Assembly (NCBI GenBank): GCA_964511385.1
Contig: CAZEFE010000005.1
Location: 124,001-188,000, forward strand
Direction of reading: 5' to 3'
Length of the DNA: 64,000 bases
Source: CAILHX01 sp964511385
GTDB taxonomy: Bacteria > Pseudomonadota > Gammaproteobacteria > Burkholderiales > Methylophilaceae
Shown: positions 60,980 through 64,000 of the stretch, piece by piece
Layout: each line of letters opens with the position of its first letter
Numbering within the stretch: position 1 is the stretch's first letter
Position numbers and translations under genes: made by a program
Notes under the pieces: generated by a model
The model's input: only the letters and a program-made list of their open reading frames with translations
What the model was told of the DNA's origin: nothing
The model's database searches: none

Positions 60980-63391
60980 TTAACGCTTCATATAAACCGC
61001 ACCACCCAGTTTATCAGGGCCATTGGTCAGACCGATGGTTGAAATCAGGCCCTGTGCCTGAGCGCCGACAAACCCACCAACAGCTTGACCGGTGATGGTT
61101 GATCCATTTGATACGCTAATTCCGCTTGCGCCATTCTTAGCCATGAAATCAGCGATAGTTCCCGAGCCATTCACATTCCACGCACCGCCAAAAGCAGGGC
61201 TATTACCCGACACCGAAAAAGCCGTGATTTGGAGAGCGCTGAAATTCACCGTGGCTGATGCCGAAGTAATAGAACCCGACGAAACCCCATTCACTCCCGT
61301 TGGGAAACTGCCCGCTGCCAAACTATAAGTCCCAATGGTGTTTCCCATACTCAATCCGGAGCCAGTAAAGCTGGCATAGTTCGCAAGTTCAGCCATGGTC
61401 GTGATGTGAGTACCGGTAATAAACGACAGCCCTCCGATAGGCATGAGATCGGTGTTTAACCCATTGTAATGATTGGTTGCAGTGTAAGCACTCCAACGGC
61501 CCCAGATCACGCCCAATGAGCTATCGGTACCATCCTGCACAACCGAGCCAGTCGCTGCACCAAAACTGAATTGGCCATACATGCTTGATGCTTTTTCCCA
61601 CGCAATCACATTGCCGGAGAGGTCATGACGTGTCCCGAACTTGATGTTATCAACCACATTAAAATCGTTAAAGTACCCAGGCCACGTATTGATGCGACCG
61701 ACTGCGGCACCACCACCACCCACCGTACCAGATACGCTAGGCGTTGCCGTAGGCGTCGTGCCAGTGAACGCCACGAGGCCGTGGATGTAATCAGGATAAG
61801 GATCTCCAGGGGAATACATGCCTACCGGTGAAAAATCATAGCCCAATGCCGCAGTTGCTGCCGCATTACCAAAGAAAGCCCCACCCAGCGAGCCGTTGTA
61901 GCCACTTCCGCAGGCACCGGTACAATTTACAGTCAACAGCCCGCCAGTTTCCGCGTCGAACTGCCTGCCGACAATCGGGACGTTGGTGGCAAAGGCATCC
62001 AGCGTTTTGCCTGCAATGGTCAGGTTGACACCATAATCAACACGCTGACTGGTGAAGTTTGCCGTCAGTGACGCACTGTTCAACGTACCAACATTGCCAA
62101 AGGCATCTGTAGGATGGGTACTGCCCCCCAGCGTATAGTTGGTTGTACCAGTCAGCGTTTGCACAAGGGCAGGTGCAGCCAGCAGGCCAACAATCTGCTG
62201 GGTGCTGACAAAGGTATCAGTTCCACTGCAAACCGAGCATGTTGTGTTGACTGATACGTTGCTACCACGCGAAATGAAAATACTGTTATCCGGCGTATGG
62301 TAGGCGTCACTTGCAGTACCGCCAACCACGGACAGGCTGGATGGAGTTGAGGCCACGAGAGGGTTGCTGTAAGCGCCCCACACCTCCAACTCCGAGTCGG
62401 CTACACCCATCAATACCCCATTGCTATCAAAAGTATAATTTGACGCAGGATGGCCAGACAAACTGTGATTCAAACCACCTTGCTCAGCCTCGATAAACTG
62501 GTTTGCCCCAACGTTTTTAACCGCACTGATAAAGTGCATATAATTGCCCGCTGGGAGGACAATCCCTCCTCCGATATCCCCACCGCTGGCATCCGTGTTT
62601 TTGGTATAGTCGTTGCCGTCCGTATCCTTGATCGGGATCACCACTTTCTGCTCCGTTACAACCAGCGGCTCAGGCTTGTCGCTCTTGTGAGAGCCCTGCT
62701 TTTCGCCTGGCTTCTGTTCGGAATTACCAGTCGTGCCATTGTTTTCGTTTTTATTTCCCTGCCCGTTACCACCAGGCGCAGTCGCCGTATTGAATGGGAA
62801 ATTAGCTACATAGCCGGGCGCTTGGCCGGGAGGCGCCAGCGCGGTCTGGCCCGGGCCGGTGACAATGGTCTTGCCGCCACTGGTCAAACTGTGGCCGCCC
62901 CAGATCGTGCGCACCGCGGTACCAATGGCGTTGCTGTGACCTACGTCAGCACCAGAACCGCGAATACCAATGGTGGAAGTGGCTGTCTGTATCTTGTAGT
63001 TGTCTTTGTGTTTCTTGCCAATCAGACCGGTGACAGAGCGCAGGCTGCCTTTGATCAGGGAAAACACGCCTTTTTCGCTGCCGTCTTCCTTGCCGTTGAA
63101 CTGGAAGGTATCTACCTTGAATTGCGTGTCAGGACGCACGGCAAAAAAACCGCCGTCTTCCATCTTGATCTGGGCAAAACCATTGCCAGAACTGGATACC
63201 GTTTCGCCTTCGTCAATCGCACCGCCTTTTTGTGCAAGCCTTGACTTGCCTGCAGTGTCTATCACCTGCACTTCGCCATTCACAAACTGGAACTTGCCAG
63301 CTACCGCAAACACCGACCCGGAAAAAGTGATGGAAAGCGCGGTTAGCAACGCAACGCTCAGTGGCTTTACGTAGTGAACGGTTGTTTTCAT
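60980..63391 (-). CDS. FecR-domain surface protein with TbpB-like C-terminus
   Basis: An 803-residue secreted protein. Signal peptide (about 1-30, ending SGSVFA), FecR domain (about 35-170, GKFQFVNGEVQVIDTAGKSR, then a DTQFKVDTFQF strand), a Gly/Asn/Lys linker (about 205-245), then a long beta-rich Thr/Ser/Gly domain with a transferrin-binding-protein-like barrel at the C-terminus (AVGGFVGAQAQG). It ends GGAVYMKR. ATG at 63391 preferred over the upstream GTG because AGGGG is 7 bases ahead. Ligand unknown. Confidence 0.75.
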   Translation of the reverse strand: MKTTVHYVKPLSVALLTALSITFSGSVFAVAGKFQFVNGEVQVIDTAGKSRLAQKGGAIDEGETVSSSGNGFAQIKMEDGGFFAVRPDTQFKVDTFQFNGKEDGSEKGVFSLIKGSLRSVTGLIGKKHKDNYKIQTATSTIGIRGSGADVGHSNAIGTAVRTIWGGHSLTSGGKTIVTGPGQTALAPPGQAPGYVANFPFNTATAPGGNGQGNKNENNGTTGNSEQKPGEKQGSHKSDKPEPLVVTEQKVVIPIKDTDGNDYTKNTDASGGDIGGGIVLPAGNYMHFISAVKNVGANQFIEAEQGGLNHSLSGHPASNYTFDSNGVLMGVADSELEVWGAYSNPLVASTPSSLSVVGGTASDAYHTPDNSIFISRGSNVSVNTTCSVCSGTDTFVSTQQIVGLLAAPALVQTLTGTTNYTLGGSTHPTDAFGNVGTLNSASLTANFTSQRVDYGVNLTIAGKTLDAFATNVPIVGRQFDAETGGLLTVNCTGACGSGYNGSLGGAFFGNAAATAALGYDFSPVGMYSPGDPYPDYIHGLVAFTGTTPTATPSVSGTVGGGGAAVGRINTWPGYFNDFNVVDNIKFGTRHDLSGNVIAWEKASSMYGQFSFGAATGSVVQDGTDSSLGVIWGRWSAYTATNHYNGLNTDLMPIGGLSFITGTHITTMAELANYASFTGSGLSMGNTIGTYSLAAGSFPTGVNGVSSGSITSASATVNFSALQITAFSVSGNSPAFGGAWNVNGSGTIADFMAKNGASGISVSNGSTITGQAVGGFVGAQAQGLISTIGLTNGPDKLGGAVYMKR

Positions 63392-63506
63392 TGTTTGCAC
63401 CCCTAAAACGGTTTAAGCAGGAATCGGCCACAGCATTGCTGCAAAAAGCCTTTGGAAACTTGTTGAAAGTCTAGCTGGATTCGGCGCAGCAAGCGCCTGA
63501 ATTTCA

Positions 63507-63569
63507 CCTAAGGGAATCCCTTAGGGCTCGCGGTGGTCTGCCATCATTCTTCCCTGACGGCAGACCACC
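63507..63569 (-). terminator. Palindromes between the paralogs
   Basis: CCTAAGGGA-A-TCCCTTAGG at 63507-63525, and GGTGGTCTGCC (63532-63542) with GGCAGACCACC (63559-63569). The second likely terminates the downstream paralog; the first may be an operator of the FecR-domain gene. Confidence 0.5.
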
Positions 63570-63577
63570 TATCCTAA

Positions 63578-64000
63578 TTAAGGCAACGCGCCTCGTTTCA
63601 TATACACAGCGCCGCCGAGAGCCTCACCGCCGCCATTCGCAATCAGGCCAACAGTTGAAATCATCCCTTGCGCCTGTGCGCCAACAAAACCACCGACCGC
63701 AGAGCCCATGATGGTATTCGGCGAAGCGCAAGACCCGGTACCGCCGGAACACCCGCCCGACAGTTGCACATTAAAGCCTCCGGCGGCTCCATTCGCCCCG
63801 TAAATTGAGGCTGTCCCGGTACTGCTCGCGCTCCACGAACCGAACGCCCCGCCATTGCCGGCCACATTGAAGCTGGTAATTTGCAGGCTAGTAAAATCTA
63901 CCGATGCACTGGCAGAAGTAATGCTGCCACCCATAACACCATTCACCGCTGTCGGGAAACTGCCGGGAGCCAGGACATAAGTGCCACTAACACCACCCAT
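63578..64000 (-). CDS. Paralogous surface protein, C-terminal part
   Basis: The last 140 residues of a second surface protein, cut by the window edge. It closely matches the C-terminus of the preceding protein: FPTAVNGVMGGSITSASASV, AVGGFVGAQAQG and LGGAVYMKRG. The two are tandem paralogs on the same strand. Confidence 0.75.
   Translation of the reverse strand: MGGVSGTYVLAPGSFPTAVNGVMGGSITSASASVDFTSLQITSFNVAGNGGAFGSWSASSTGTASIYGANGAAGGFNVQLSGGCSGGTGSCASPNTIMGSAVGGFVGAQAQGMISTVGLIANGGGEALGGAVYMKRGALP

Overview
The window reads as the chromosome of a betaproteobacterium with a moderately high-GC genome. The hfq-hflX-hflK-hflC-DUF2065-hisZ-purA order, the ffs-dnaX-ybaB-recR order, ubiG with gph, and the protein sequences fit Nitrosomonadales, Methylophilaceae or Rhodocyclales. 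A block of tetrahydromethanopterin/methanofuran-type genes (51369-54581) suggests a methylotroph or formaldehyde oxidiser. Genus is not decided.

Region 1 (1-2640) is a chemotaxis transducer, a small zinc-ribbon protein and an unknown protein. Region 2 (2682-18450) is an integrated mobile element of about 15.8 kb at the 3' end of a tRNA-Ser(UGA) gene. It is bounded by a 15-base direct repeat. It carries a P4-type integrase, an AlpA/Xis-like regulator, a putative replication initiator with 15-base iterons, an MqsRA toxin-antitoxin pair, a complete MobF processing set (TrwA-, TrwB- and TrwC-like) and only a VirB5-like/small membrane protein/VirB6-like trio of mating-pore genes. No VirB4, VirB11 or core-complex genes are present, so it looks like an integrative mobilizable element that borrows a helper's secretion channel but brings its own VirB5 and VirB6. 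Its noncoding parts are rich in structure: four GTAAKAC-type palindromes beside trwA, a 224-base nested inverted repeat behind trwC, and a 27-base element in front of two transfer modules with a degenerate copy at a third.

Region 3 (18531-30510) is chromosomal: peptide deformylase, methylthioinosine phosphorylase, the squalene genes hpnCDE followed by an SDR protein lacking the usual catalytic Tyr, a sterol-desaturase-family protein, a HAD phosphatase, radA, an EAL protein, a PsiE-family protein, and a DegP/DegQ protease. Region 4 (30523-36293) is a heat-shock operon (sigma-32-like promoter, groES, groEL, attenuating terminator, hsp20), then alr-dnaB and cheY. Region 5 (36337-44497) holds two phosphoribosyltransferases, the Memo/AMMECR1/radical-SAM triad, a hydrolase, small stress-type proteins, a hemerythrin, tRNA-Ser(GGA) and a membrane adenylate cyclase.

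Region 6 (44677-50080) is 4.5S RNA, dnaX, ybaB, recR, gph, ubiG and an MTA/SAH-deaminase-like amidohydrolase. That enzyme and the phosphorylase at 19132 could form a two-step 5'-methylthioadenosine salvage route. Region 7 (50157-60815) is an OmpA-family protein, the methanopterin/methanofuran-type operon, and purA-hisZ-DUF2065-hflC-hflK-hflX-hfq. Region 8 (60917-64000) holds two tandem paralogous surface-protein genes, the first with a FecR domain and the second cut by the window end.
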